Below are positions 14,159-22,897 of a stretch of DNA of 64,000 nt, one piece after another. The notes beneath the pieces are model-generated. The model was not told where the DNA came from, did no database searches, and worked only from the letters and a program-made list of their open reading frames with translations. Source of the DNA: Flintibacter muris. Lineage in GTDB: Bacteria; Bacillota; Clostridia; Oscillospirales; Oscillospiraceae. The stretch is taken from assembly GCF_943192995.1 (NCBI RefSeq), contig NZ_CALPCP010000002.1:124001-188000 (forward strand), in the 5' to 3' direction. Position 1 is the first letter of the stretch; each line of letters starts with the position of its first letter. The translations under genes were made by a program, and so were the position numbers.

Positions 14159-16753
14159 ATGAACATGAATCAGTTTACGAAAAAATCTCTGGCCGCCATT
14201 CAAGGGGCCCAGGATATCGCCCTGGAGCACGGAAACCAGCAGATTGAGCAGCCCCATCTGCTGCTGGCTCTGGTGGGGGACGGCGAGGATTTTATTCCCC
14301 AGCTGCTCACCGCTATGGGGTTCACTGTCCCCAGCTTTAAGGCAGCGGTGAAGGCAGAGATGGACAAGCTGCCCAAGGTGTCCGGTTCCGGCAGGGAGAG
14401 CGGCAAGGTCTATGTCTCCCAGGACGTGGACAAGGCCCTCCAGGCCTCCGAGCGGGAGGCCCGGGCCATGAAGGATGAGTATATCTCGGTGGAGCACATC
14501 CTCTTGGGCCTGCTGGCCCACCCCAACAGCGCGCTGAAGGAGCTGTTCCGCACCTATAACCTGACCAAGGAGGGGGTCCTCCAGGCGCTGGCCTCCGTCC
14601 GGGGCAATCAGAGGGTCACCTCCGACAACCCGGAGGAGACCTACAACGCCCTGAAAAAGTACGGCTCTGACCTGGTGGAGCGGGCCCGGCAGAACAAGCT
14701 GGACCCGGTGATCGGCCGGGACGACGAGATCCGGAACGTTATCCGCATTCTGTCCCGGAAGACCAAGAACAACCCGGTTCTGATTGGTGAGCCCGGCGTG
14801 GGCAAAACGGCCATTGCCGAGGGGCTGGCCCAGCGGATTGTCAAGGGAGACGTACCCGGTTCCTTGAGAGACAAGACCATCTTTGCCTTGGACATGGGGG
14901 CCCTCATTGCAGGCGCCAAGTACCGGGGCGAATTTGAGGAGCGGCTGAAAGCCGTTCTCAACGAGGTGAAGAAGTCAGAGGGCCGGATCATCCTATTTAT
15001 CGACGAGCTGCACACCATTGTGGGTGCGGGCAAGACCGAGGGCTCTATGGACGCGGGCAACCTGCTCAAGCCCCTGCTGGCCCGGGGGGAGCTGCACTGC
15101 ATTGGGGCCACCACCCTCAACGAGTACCGGCAGTATATTGAGAAGGACGCCGCCCTGGAGCGGCGGTTCCAGCCCGTTATGGTGAACGAACCCTCTGTGG
15201 AGGATGCCATTGCCATTTTGCGGGGACTGAAAGAGCGCTATGAGGTATTCCACGGGGTGAAAATCACCGACGGAGCCATCATTGCCGCCGCTACCTTGAG
15301 CAACCGCTATATCTCTGACCGCTTCCTGCCCGACAAGGCTATCGACCTGGTGGATGAGGCCTGCGCCATGATCCGCACAGAGATGGACTCCATGCCCACC
15401 GAGCTGGATGTGATCCAGCGGAGGATTATCCAGCATGAGATTGAGGAGGCGGCGCTGAAAAAGGAGACCGACAAGCTGTCCCAGGAGCATCTGGCGGAGA
15501 TTCAAAAGGAATTGTCCGACATGCGGGAGGAATTCAAGACCAAAAAGGCCCAGTGGAACAACGAAAAGGGGGCGATCGGCAGGGTCCAGAAGCTGCGTGA
15601 GGACCTGGAGGCGGCCAACGCCGCCCTGGAGAAGGCCCAGCGGGAGTACGACCTGGAGAAGGCCGCGGAATTGCAATATGGCCGTATCCCCGAGCTGAAA
15701 AAGGCTCTGGAGGCAGAGGAACAGACCGCCAACGAGGGCAAGGCCCGCTCTCTCCTTCGGGACAAGGTGACCGAGGAGGAGATCGCCCGGATTATCGAGC
15801 GGTGGACGGGCATCCCTGTGGCCCGGCTGATGGAGGGGGAGCGGGAAAAGCTGCTCCACCTGGAGGACATCCTCCACAAAAGGGTGGTGGGCCAGGACGA
15901 GGCGGTGCGGCTGGTGAGCGAGGCCATCCTCCGTTCCCGGGCCGGTATCGCCGACCCGGATAAGCCCATTGGCTCCTTCCTGTTCCTGGGCCCCACCGGC
16001 GTGGGCAAGACCGAGCTGGCCAAGACCCTGGCCGAGGCCCTGTTTGACAGCGAAAAGAACCTGGTCCGTATCGACATGTCCGAGTATATGGAAAAATTCT
16101 CCGTCTCCCGGCTCATTGGCGCCCCTCCGGGGTATGTGGGCTATGAGGAGGGCGGCCAGCTTACCGAGGCGGTGCGGCGCAAGCCCTATTCGGTGGTCCT
16201 CTTCGACGAGGTGGAGAAGGCCCACCCGGATGTGTTCAACGTCCTGCTCCAGGTACTGGACGACGGCCGCATCACCGACAGCCAGGGCCGGACGGTGGAC
16301 TTTAAAAATACCATCCTGATTCTCACCTCCAACCTGGGCAGCCAGGCCCTGCTGGACGGAATCAATGAGGAGGGTGAGATCAGCGAAACGGCCCGGAACC
16401 AGGTGAATGAGCTGCTGAAGCGGTCCTTCCGGCCCGAGTTCCTCAACCGGCTGGACGAGATTGTCTTCTACAAACCGCTGACCCGGGACAATATCACCCA
16501 CATTATCGACCTGCTGGTGGCCGGTTTGAACCGGCGGCTGGCCGGCAAGCAGCTGACTGTGGAGCTGACTCCCGCCGCCAAGGAGGAGATTATCCAAGCG
16601 GCCTACGACCCCGTATATGGCGCCCGGCCTCTGCGCCGCTACCTCCAGCACACGGTGGAGACGCTGATCGGCCGCAAGATTATCGCCGACCAGGTGGAGC
16701 CCGGCGCAAATCTGACAGTAGACCTGCGGGATGGACAGCTGACAGTGGAATAA
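14159..16753 (+). CDS. clpB: ATP-dependent disaggregase ClpB
   Basis: An 864-residue Hsp100 chaperone that threads proteins out of aggregates with DnaK. The ClpN domain (residues 1-145) is followed by NBD1 with Walker A GEPGVGKT (210-217) and Walker B ILFIDELH. The coiled-coil middle domain lies at about 400-520, and NBD2 has GPTGVGKT from 611 and [13 protein letters not shown]. The middle domain distinguishes it from ClpA and ClpC. The start is ATG 14159, 8 nt after AAAGGAG; an in-frame ATG at 14141 lies inside the ribosome site. The CIRCE element upstream predicts repression by HrcA and heat induction. Confidence 0.97.
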   Translation: MNMNQFTKKSLAAIQGAQDIALEHGNQQIEQPHLLLALVGDGEDFIPQLLTAMGFTVPSFKAAVKAEMDKLPKVSGSGRESGKVYVSQDVDKALQASEREARAMKDEYISVEHILLGLLAHPNSALKELFRTYNLTKEGVLQALASVRGNQRVTSDNPEETYNALKKYGSDLVERARQNKLDPVIGRDDEIRNVIRILSRKTKNNPVLIGEPGVGKTAIAEGLAQRIVKGDVPGSLRDKTIFALDMGALIAGAKYRGEFEERLKAVLNEVKKSEGRIILFIDELHTIVGAGKTEGSMDAGNLLKPLLARGELHCIGATTLNEYRQYIEKDAALERRFQPVMVNEPSVEDAIAILRGLKERYEVFHGVKITDGAIIAAATLSNRYISDRFLPDKAIDLVDEACAMIRTEMDSMPTELDVIQRRIIQHEIEEAALKKETDKLSQEHLAEIQKELSDMREEFKTKKAQWNNEKGAIGRVQKLREDLEAANAALEKAQREYDLEKAAELQYGRIPELKKALEAEEQTANEGKARSLLRDKVTEEEIARIIERWTGIPVARLMEGEREKLLHLEDILHKRVVGQDEAVRLVSEAILRSRAGIADPDKPIGSFLFLGPTGVGKTELAKTLAEALFDSEKNLVRIDMSEYMEKFSVSRLIGAPPGYVGYEEGGQLTEAVRRKPYSVVLFDEVEKAHPDVFNVLLQVLDDGRITDSQGRTVDFKNTILILTSNLGSQALLDGINEEGEISETARNQVNELLKRSFRPEFLNRLDEIVFYKPLTRDNITHIIDLLVAGLNRRLAGKQLTVELTPAAKEEIIQAAYDPVYGARPLRRYLQHTVETLIGRKIIADQVEPGANLTVDLRDGQLTVE

Positions 16754-16782
16754 AAAAACCGCCCGAGGCGGTTCAAAGTCAA

Positions 16783-16870
16783 AAAAAAGCCTCCCTCTTT
16801 GAGGGAGGTGGCACGGCGAAGGGCGTTTCTCTATCCCTGCACGGGAGAACAGGAACGCCGCTTTTTTTAT
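16783..16870. repeat. R2 repeat copy after clpB
   Basis: AAAAGCCTCCCTCTTTGAGGGAGGTGGCACGG is the left arm of R2; the right part is diverged and ends with GCCGCTTTTTTTAT. The hairpin plus T-run could terminate clpB. A smaller hairpin, CCGCC-CGAG-GCGG, precedes it at about 16760. Confidence 0.6.
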
Positions 16871-16877
16871 GGCCTCA

Positions 16878-16991
16878 TGTTACGCAACAGGGCCAAAAAG
16901 GGCCTTGCTGCAAGCGGCTTTGCGGGCGCGTTTTTTGCGAGGACAAGGATTTATACCTAAACCCGGCAAAACGGCATTCTATCGCGTAACA
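16878..16991. repeat. 114-bp segment bounded by TGTTACGC / GCGTAACA
   Basis: Perfect 8-bp inverted termini enclose a GC-rich, non-coding segment between clpB and the LysR remnant. It could be another small element, but only one copy is seen here. The remaining DNA from 16754 to 17141 holds an R2 copy and the LysR promoter and no gene. Confidence 0.35.
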
Positions 16992-17015
16992 AATCCACAA
17001 CCATATTCCTCCTCT

Positions 17016-17043
17016 TTGCATTTCGAGTCCATTATGCTATAAT
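17016..17043 (+). promoter_or_regulatory. Promoter of the LysR remnant
   Basis: TTGCAT (17016-17021), 16-nt spacer and a perfect TATAAT (17038-17043). Confidence 0.6.
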
Positions 17044-17141
17044 TTTTCCAAAGGATAAAAAATCCTTTTTCTGTCCGAATGATATCGGATTATTTTCAAA
17101 AAGCACACTATCAAATATTGATAGAGCATAATTAAAACATT

Positions 17142-17651
17142 ATGCGAATGGAGGACGCAATAGATATCACTCAGCTGGAAGCATTCAAAATGATTGCCGA
17201 GACAGAATCCTTAACTCGGGCAGCAGAGAAACTGCATATTTCCCAGCCGGCCATGAGCGCAATGCTGAAACGGCTGGAAACCGATTTAGGCGCAGAACTC
17301 TTCCACCGCAGCCCAAACCAAATACGGATCAACGAAACCGGGGAACTAAAACATCCCAAGTTGGAAACAATTCCGTTTCTCAATGACAAAGTCTATTTGT
17401 CTGTCTCCAAGAATCCATGTGCTGGCTCAGCAGGATACTATTTCTTTGCGAGAACTGCCCACTCAGCCCTTACTCCTCCCCACTATCGGCGGATATTAGG
17501 GGAAGTAGAGCGGATAATTAAGGAAGAACATCTAAGCCTCACACCAGTGAAAAACGAATACCTTATGACTCAACATATGGGTCTGCCGGCCTTTTTGTAT
17601 TTTCGGTTAAGAAGCTGCGTTTTTGGGAGAGTTACTGGAAATTCCGGATGA
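17142..17651 (+). pseudogene. LysR-type regulator with internal deletion (remnant)
   Basis: The first 65 codons encode a normal LysR winged helix-turn-helix (LEAFKMIAETESLTRAAEKLHISQPAMSAMLKRLE, split here for reading as two parts around position 35). The protein then jumps to an effector-domain tail and ends at 169 residues, when LysR proteins have about 300, so roughly 130 residues are missing. Its best ribosome site, GGAGG at 17150-17154, points to an ATA at 17160 just where the family start (M/V-DITQLEAF) should be, which suggests a mutated start codon. The 3' end overlaps the convergent pxpA by 20 nt. It was probably once the regulator of the 5-oxoproline genes. Confidence 0.7.
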
Positions 17652-18390
17652 CAATGCCCTCGCTCTCAAAGGCCTTGCGGATACGTTCCACAAAGGCCAA
17701 GGCCTTGGCCCCGTCGCCGTGGACGCACAGGGTGTCGCCCCGGATGGGCACATCCTTGCCGGTGATGGAGGTAACCACGCCCTCCTTCACCATGCGGATA
17801 CACCGCTCCACCGCCAGGTCCTCGTCGGTAATCATGGAGCCGGGCTGCTTCCGGGGCACCAGGTTCAGGTCATCCTGCACGGCCCGGTCGGCAAAGATTT
17901 CCGCCGCCGTTTTCAGGCCCATCTTTTCGGCCTCCTCACCCAGCACCGCTCCGGCGCAGTAGAAAATCATGATGGAGGGGTCGATTTCGTACACTGCCTC
18001 GCAGATGGCCCGGGAGACCTCCCGGTCATACTGGCACAGGTTGCCCAGCGCCCCGTGGGGGGCCACATGCTGGAGCTTCAGGCCGCTGCTGTGGGCAAAG
18101 GCCCACAGGGCGCCAATCTGGTACTTCATGTAGTTTTTGACCTCATCGGGACTGAGCACCATCTTCCGGCGGCCAAATCCCATCAGGTCGGGGTAGCCGG
18201 GGTGGGCGCCCACCGCCACGCCCCGCTCCTTGGCAATTTTGACCACCCGGTCCATCACCATGGGGTCGCCGGCGTGGTAGCCGCAGGCGATGTTGGCGGA
18301 GGTGATATAGGGGAGAATGCCCTCGTCATTGCCAATTTTGTAGGCGCCGAAGCTCTCACCCATGTCGCTGTTCAGGTCGATCTGATACAT
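17632..18390 (-). CDS. pxpA: 5-oxoprolinase subunit PxpA (LamB/YcsF family)
   Basis: A 252-residue protein starting MYQIDLNSDMGESFG; ATG 18390 follows AAAGGAGTG by 9 nt, while the upstream ATG at 18409-18411 overlaps that site. Family landmarks are ITSANIACGYHAGDP, VGAHPGYPDLMGFGRR and CVHGDGAKA. PxpA, with PxpB and PxpC, hydrolyses 5-oxoproline (pyroglutamate) to glutamate using ATP in the cytoplasm. It is the last gene of the minus-strand run symporter-pxpB-pxpC-pxpA, separated from pxpC by 72 nt that hold a GC-rich hairpin. Confidence 0.95.
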   Translation of the reverse strand: MYQIDLNSDMGESFGAYKIGNDEGILPYITSANIACGYHAGDPMVMDRVVKIAKERGVAVGAHPGYPDLMGFGRRKMVLSPDEVKNYMKYQIGALWAFAHSSGLKLQHVAPHGALGNLCQYDREVSRAICEAVYEIDPSIMIFYCAGAVLGEEAEKMGLKTAAEIFADRAVQDDLNLVPRKQPGSMITDEDLAVERCIRMVKEGVVTSITGKDVPIRGDTLCVHGDGAKALAFVERIRKAFESEGIVIRNFQ

Positions 18391-18462
18391 CCGGTTCCAC
18401 TCCTTTATCATAAATTTATAGCGCTTCCCGCCGCAGGGGCGGGAGGGCAGATTATAGGAAAG

Positions 18463-19515
18463 TCAGCTGTGCTTTACCACCTGCACCTGGTGGGTCCGTC
18501 CGTTTACCGTGACCTTATAGGTAATTCCGACCGGCTGGGCCGCCTGGGACTGGGCGGGCTGGGACTGAACGGTCTGAGGCCGGTCCAGCTGCCCTTTCAG
18601 GTCCTCCAGCTCCTGGGTGAACTCCCGCCAGAGCCTGTGGGCCTCCTCCACGGTCACCGCCTGGAAGCGGATCACATCGCCGGTCTTCCTCTGGCCCACC
18701 AGGGGCAGGTCGGCGGAAATGACAGTGGCAATCTTGGTGTAGCCGCCCACGGTCTGCCGTTCGGCCAGCATAATAATGGGCTGGCCCGAGGTGGGCACCT
18801 GGATAGCTCCAGTGACCATGCCGTCGGAGATAATGTTGCCGTCGGTTTTGTGCTGGATGACCGCCCCCTCCAGGCGGCATCCCATGCGGTCAAAGTCCTT
18901 GCTGACAGTGTAGGGCTGGGACAGGAAGGCGTTGATGCCCTCTTTGGTAAACATGTCGTCCTGGGGACCCAGGATGACCCGAATGGTGACCTCCTTCCCG
19001 GCGGGGGCCGGGACAGGCGCAATGCGGGGGGCGGCCAGGGCTGTGTTGGGGGCCCGGAAGCCCACCTGGTCTCCCTTGGCCAGCTTGCGGCCCTGGTAGC
19101 CGCCCACCTGGTTTTGCAGGGCAGTGGCCCGGCTGCCCATCACCTGGGGGACGTCCAGTCCGCCGGCGAAGGCCAGATAGGAGTGGCATCCGGTTTTGGC
19201 GGCGCCCAGTCTCAGCTGGTCGCCGGCCTTGACGGCCACAGCCTGATACATGGGGCAGGGCTGGCCGTTGAGAACGGGGCCCATATCCGCCCCGGTGACA
19301 GCGATAACATTGCTCTGGTCAAAGCGCAGGGTGGGGCCCAGCACCGTGGCCTCCAGGGCGCTTTCCCCCGGATCGTTGCCCACCAGAAGGTTGGCGGTGC
19401 GGAAGGCTTTCAGGTCCATGGGGCCCGCCGGGGACATACCAAACTGCTCATAGCCGTAACGGCCCTCATCCTGGATGGTGGTAAGAACGCCGGGATTTTC
19501 TGCGGTAAAGCCCAT
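18463..19515 (-). CDS. pxpC: 5-oxoprolinase subunit PxpC (biotin-dependent carboxyltransferase-like)
   Basis: A 350-residue protein starting MGFTAENPGVLTTIQDEGRYGYE with QFGMSPAGPMD, the signature of the KipA/PxpC (urea amidolyase carboxyltransferase-like) family. It contributes the second half of the 5-oxoproline-hydrolysing heterocomplex. A GTG at 19521 overlaps the pxpB stop codon, but the GGGGG site spaces better to ATG 19515. Residues beyond about 300 form a Gln/Ala/Pro-rich linker and a short beta tail (ITYKVTVNGRTHQVQVV), resembling the beginning of a biotinyl-lipoyl domain without the MKM lysine motif; this tail is unusual for plain PxpC. Confidence 0.92.
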   Translation of the reverse strand: MGFTAENPGVLTTIQDEGRYGYEQFGMSPAGPMDLKAFRTANLLVGNDPGESALEATVLGPTLRFDQSNVIAVTGADMGPVLNGQPCPMYQAVAVKAGDQLRLGAAKTGCHSYLAFAGGLDVPQVMGSRATALQNQVGGYQGRKLAKGDQVGFRAPNTALAAPRIAPVPAPAGKEVTIRVILGPQDDMFTKEGINAFLSQPYTVSKDFDRMGCRLEGAVIQHKTDGNIISDGMVTGAIQVPTSGQPIIMLAERQTVGGYTKIATVISADLPLVGQRKTGDVIRFQAVTVEEAHRLWREFTQELEDLKGQLDRPQTVQSQPAQSQAAQPVGITYKVTVNGRTHQVQVVKHS

Positions 19516-19517
19516 GG

Positions 19518-20246
19518 TCACTGCCCCCTTTCATAGCTCTTGCACTGGTACTCGCCCAGCTCAACCTGCCGTTTGATCTCCATAAATTCCGCCTTGTCCA
19601 CCGGGACGTGGCGAATCCACTGGCCCGCCTTCAGCAGGAACGGGTTCTCCTTGCGGTAGTCGCAGGCCAGAATGGGGGTGGTGCCAATGATATTCCAGCC
19701 ACAGGGCTGATCGAAGGGGATGATGTCGCTGAGGGCCAGCTGAACCACAATACTGCCTCCCGGAATGCGCACCCGGGGGGACTCCCTCCGTTTGAAGGAG
19801 AAGGAATTCTCAAACCGGGCGGTGTAGGGGTGGCCCGGGGCAAAGCCCAGCATGTACACATAGTAGTCGCTGCCGCTGTGGATCTTGATGATCTGCTCAG
19901 GGGTGGTGTTCTCCAGCTTGGCAATCTCCTCCAGATCCAGGGCATACTCCCCCTCGTAGAGGACAGGGATCTCGGTAACAATGGCCTTTGGCAGCTGGGA
20001 CAGGTCCATATTGGCGGCGGACTGGCTGATGGCCTCTTTCAGCTGGTCCAGATCCGCGTTCAGCGGGTCGTAGTGGACCAGCAGAGCCCGGTAGGTGGGG
20101 ACCAGCTCCCCCATACCGGGAGTTTTCTTCTGTTCCAAATCATATTTCAGGGCCCGGACCTTCTGGTTGACCTCCATGCTGATCTCGTTTTCAAACTCCA
20201 CCAGAAGGGCCTGGTCGCCCACATAGCGCACAGTGTAGTCAGACAC
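19518..20246 (-). CDS. pxpB: 5-oxoprolinase subunit PxpB (KipI-like)
   Basis: A 242-residue protein starting at GTG 20246 (VSDYTVRYVGDQALLVEF), 7 nt after GGAGG; the longer frame from ATG 20261 begins inside that ribosome site. Landmarks are PVLYEGEYALDLEEIA, LGFAPGHPYTA, RIPGGSIVVQ and GWNIIGTTP, typical of PxpB/KipI (allophanate hydrolase subunit 1). It forms the 5-oxoprolinase with PxpC, whose start it abuts, and PxpA. In Bacillus KipI also inhibits KinA; here the complete pxp set favours the metabolic role. Confidence 0.94.
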   Translation of the reverse strand: MSDYTVRYVGDQALLVEFENEISMEVNQKVRALKYDLEQKKTPGMGELVPTYRALLVHYDPLNADLDQLKEAISQSAANMDLSQLPKAIVTEIPVLYEGEYALDLEEIAKLENTTPEQIIKIHSGSDYYVYMLGFAPGHPYTARFENSFSFKRRESPRVRIPGGSIVVQLALSDIIPFDQPCGWNIIGTTPILACDYRKENPFLLKAGQWIRHVPVDKAEFMEIKRQVELGEYQCKSYERGQ

Positions 20247-20278
20247 AGCTTTTTCCTCCATCCAAACAGATTTTCAGG

Positions 20279-20303
20279 TTCCCGCCCCTTCCGGGGCGGG
20301 AAC
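20279..20303 (-). other. GC-rich hairpin between the symporter and pxpB
   Basis: GTTCCCGCCCC and GGGGCGGGAAC form an 11-bp stem. No T-run follows on the minus strand, so it is more likely an mRNA-processing or stability element than a terminator. Confidence 0.45.
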
Positions 20304-20322
20304 AGTGATAAAATGTATGAAA

Positions 20323-21654
20323 TCAGCTGTTGTAGACCTTGGCGTCAAACTCGTTTTCGCTCTTGGCCACGATCACGGTGGTGGCGGCGTCGCCTACCAC
20401 GTTCAGGGTGGTCAGCACCATCTCACAGGGCTTGTTCATGGCCAGGATCAGGGAGTAGATGAGGGTACAAAGCTCGGTGCCGAAGCCGGCGCCGGTGAGC
20501 ACCGCGTACAGCATCACAGTGCCGGCGGCGGGGATGGCGGGGGTGCCCATAGAGGCGCAGATGGCCAGCAGAGTCATGGTGGCGTAGTGCATGGGGGTAA
20601 CCTCCAGGCCGGCGCAGGTGGCAATGAAGGCGGCGCCAATGATGTGCATGATGGCGGTGCCGTTCATGTTGATGGTCATGCCCACAGGCAGGACAAAGTT
20701 GGTGATCTCCTCGCTGCAGCCCAGTTCCTCGACGCAGGTTTCCTTATTCAGGGGCAGGGCGGGGGCGGAGGCGGCGGCGCCGAAGGCGATAATGGCCACC
20801 TTAATCATCTTCTTCATAAAGATAAAGGGATTGCAGCGGGTGACAGCGCCAATGGCCACAGGGTAGGCCACCAGCAGATAGATAACCAGAACAATGAGGG
20901 TAACCAGGATGTAGGAGAAGATGTTGCTGACCTGGTCAATGCCGTAGATGGCGAAGGTGCGGGTGACCATGCAGAACACGGAAATGGGGGAGCAGGTGAT
21001 GATGAGGAAGTCCAGGAACTTCTGGGTAATCTGGGCGGCCTCGTCGCAGAAGGTTTTGAACACGGTGATCTTGCCGCCCATGGAGGCAATGCACACGCCG
21101 ATAGCCACTGCGCAGGAGATAACGGCCAGCATCCGGTTGTTGGAAGTCATGGGGGCGATCAGGTTGTCGGGCACTGCGTTGACGATCGTGACCAGAATGT
21201 TGCTGGTCTCAATTTCGGTGACGCTGGCTGCGGCCTGGTCCACGCTGAAGGGACGGTAGATGTTCATGCCAATGACGATTTCAGAGGCGATAGCGGCGAA
21301 AACACAGGCTACCAGATAGAACAGAACAAAGATAATGATGGTCTTGCCGGCGATACGGCCCAGCTTTCTCATATCATTCATGCTGCACACGGACATGATA
21401 ATAGAGAAGAACACCATAGGGACAATGGCCAGCTTGAGTGCGTTGGTAAAGACAGTTTGAACAATGTAGAACAGGCCCAGCGCGTTGCGTCCGGCGCTGA
21501 CGGTGATGTCCTGGAAGAAGATCGTATTGATGATGTTCCAGGTACCGGGGTCCATGGAGGTCTTGGCCAGGCTGGCGATAATGCCGCATACCACACCCAG
21601 AATCAGACCGGTTATCATGCGTTTGACAAAGTTTTTACGTGCTTTTTCTCCCAT
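20323..21654 (-). CDS. DAACS-family sodium-coupled symporter, atypical substrate site (candidate 5-oxoproline carrier)
   Basis: A 443-residue membrane protein of the dicarboxylate/amino acid:cation symporter (GltP/Glt-Ph) fold, starting MGEKARKNF at 21654 after GGGAG. The HP1 region reads AAASAPALP instead of a serine-rich tip, the TM7 sodium motif is NMNGT instead of NMDGT, and HP2 is GTPAIPAAG. Aligning TM8 with Glt-Ph without gaps, D390 becomes Asn, D394 becomes Glu and R397, which binds the side-chain carboxylate of aspartate/glutamate, becomes Leu; N401 and D405 remain. Glutamate is therefore an unlikely substrate. As first gene ahead of pxpBCA, 5-oxoproline is a reasonable candidate; that is inference. 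Confidence 0.88.
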   Translation of the reverse strand: MGEKARKNFVKRMITGLILGVVCGIIASLAKTSMDPGTWNIINTIFFQDITVSAGRNALGLFYIVQTVFTNALKLAIVPMVFFSIIMSVCSMNDMRKLGRIAGKTIIIFVLFYLVACVFAAIASEIVIGMNIYRPFSVDQAAASVTEIETSNILVTIVNAVPDNLIAPMTSNNRMLAVISCAVAIGVCIASMGGKITVFKTFCDEAAQITQKFLDFLIITCSPISVFCMVTRTFAIYGIDQVSNIFSYILVTLIVLVIYLLVAYPVAIGAVTRCNPFIFMKKMIKVAIIAFGAAASAPALPLNKETCVEELGCSEEITNFVLPVGMTINMNGTAIMHIIGAAFIATCAGLEVTPMHYATMTLLAICASMGTPAIPAAGTVMLYAVLTGAGFGTELCTLIYSLILAMNKPCEMVLTTLNVVGDAATTVIVAKSENEFDAKVYNS

Positions 21655-21704
21655 GTTGGTCACTCCCTAATTTGATTTTTGTGTGCTTTTGTCCTGCTGC
21701 GTCC

Positions 21705-21733
21705 AGTATAACATAAAGAGTGACATATGGTAA
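21705..21733 (-). promoter_or_regulatory. Promoter of the symporter-pxpBCA operon
   Basis: On the minus strand: TTACCA (21733-21728), 17-nt spacer and TATACT (21710-21705). Between it and the divergent promoter lies the inverted repeat GACGAATTTTCGTC near 21780, a possible operator. Confidence 0.55.
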
Positions 21734-21841
21734 AATGAATAATTTTAAAGAAGAATATTTAGGTTTTCTATATTTAACGACGAATTTTCGTCATTTTGTC
21801 AAATATCGGAATTTTCAATATATTGCCTTAAAATTATCTAT

Positions 21842-21870
21842 TTGCCCGGCGGTTTTTCGTGTGCTATACT
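21842..21870 (+). promoter_or_regulatory. Promoter of the hydroxyacid dehydrogenase gene
   Basis: TTGCCC (21842-21847), 17-nt spacer and TATACT (21865-21870). The leader is about 45 nt and ends in GGGAGGG ahead of ATG 21922. Confidence 0.65.
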
Positions 21871-21921
21871 CAAAACACACCGAAAAATTGGAGCACTAAA
21901 AATTTGGGAGGGTTCTTTATT

Positions 21922-22884
21922 ATGAAAATCGTAGTACTGGATGGATACACTGAAAATCCCGGTGACCTGAGCTGGGCCGGCATGGAGGCGCTGGGCGAGG
22001 TAACGGTATATGACCGCACCCCCCTGGACGATGAGGGGGAGATCATCCGCCGCATTGGCGATGCCGAGGTGGTGCTCACCAACAAGACCCCCATCAGCCG
22101 GGCCGCCTTGGACGCCTGCCCCAGCGTGAAGTTCATAAGTGTGCTGGCCACCGGCTACAATGTGGTGGACGTGGCTGCCGCTCGTGAGAAGGGCATCCCC
22201 GTGTCCAATATTCCCACCTACGGCACCGCCTCTGTGGGCCAGTTCGCTATCGCCCTGCTGCTGGAGATCTGCCACCATATCGGCCACCACAATGAGGCCG
22301 TCCACGCCGGCCGCTGGGAGCACTGCGACGACTGGTGCTTCTGGGACTACCCCCTCATTGAGCTGGCGGGCAAGACCATGGGCGTGATCGGTTTTGGCCG
22401 GATCGGCCAGCAGACAGGCAAGATCGCCAAGGCGCTGGAGATGAATGTCATTGCCTTTGACAGCTACCCCAACGACTCTGGCAAGGCCATTGCCGAATAT
22501 GTCACTCTGGACGAGCTGCTGGCCAAGTCTGACGTTATCGCCGTCCACTGCCCCCTGTTCCCCGAGACCCAGGGTATCATCAACAAGGACAATATCGCCA
22601 AAATGAAGGACGGCGTCATCATCCTGAATAACAGCCGCGGTCCCCTGGTGGTGGAGCAGGACCTGGCCGACGCCCTCAACTCCGGCAAGGTGGCCGCCGC
22701 TGGTCTGGACGTGGTATCCACCGAGCCCATCAAGGGGGACAATCCCCTGCTGAAGGCCAAAAACTGCATCATCACCCCCCATATCTCCTGGGCCGCCAAG
22801 GAGCCCCGCTCCCGGATTATGAACATGTCCGTGGACAATATCAAGGCCTATCTGGCCGGGGCCCCCGTCAACGTGGTGAACTGA
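21922..22884 (+). CDS. D-2-hydroxyacid dehydrogenase (glycerate/hydroxypyruvate reductase type)
   Basis: A 320-residue NAD(P)-dependent enzyme. The Rossmann fingerprint is GVIGFGRIGQQTG. The catalytic set of the family is present: Arg in NNSRGPLV, Glu in VVSTEPI and His in TPHISWAA. Length and the VLATGYNVVDVAAAREKGIPVSN segment match glycerate dehydrogenase-like members that interconvert D-glycerate and hydroxypyruvate. The next gene, 13 nt downstream, is a glycerate 2-kinase, which strongly supports that substrate. ATG 21922 follows GGGAGGG; an upstream in-frame extension has no ribosome site and overlaps the promoter. Confidence 0.9.
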   Translation: MKIVVLDGYTENPGDLSWAGMEALGEVTVYDRTPLDDEGEIIRRIGDAEVVLTNKTPISRAALDACPSVKFISVLATGYNVVDVAAAREKGIPVSNIPTYGTASVGQFAIALLLEICHHIGHHNEAVHAGRWEHCDDWCFWDYPLIELAGKTMGVIGFGRIGQQTGKIAKALEMNVIAFDSYPNDSGKAIAEYVTLDELLAKSDVIAVHCPLFPETQGIINKDNIAKMKDGVIILNNSRGPLVVEQDLADALNSGKVAAAGLDVVSTEPIKGDNPLLKAKNCIITPHISWAAKEPRSRIMNMSVDNIKAYLAGAPVNVVN

Positions 22885-22897
22885 AAGGAAGATTATT

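Noticed and set aside
14993-16651. 552-codon minus-strand frame inside clpB
   Set aside because: Leu/Gly/Gln-rich shadow of clpB with no family match or start signal.
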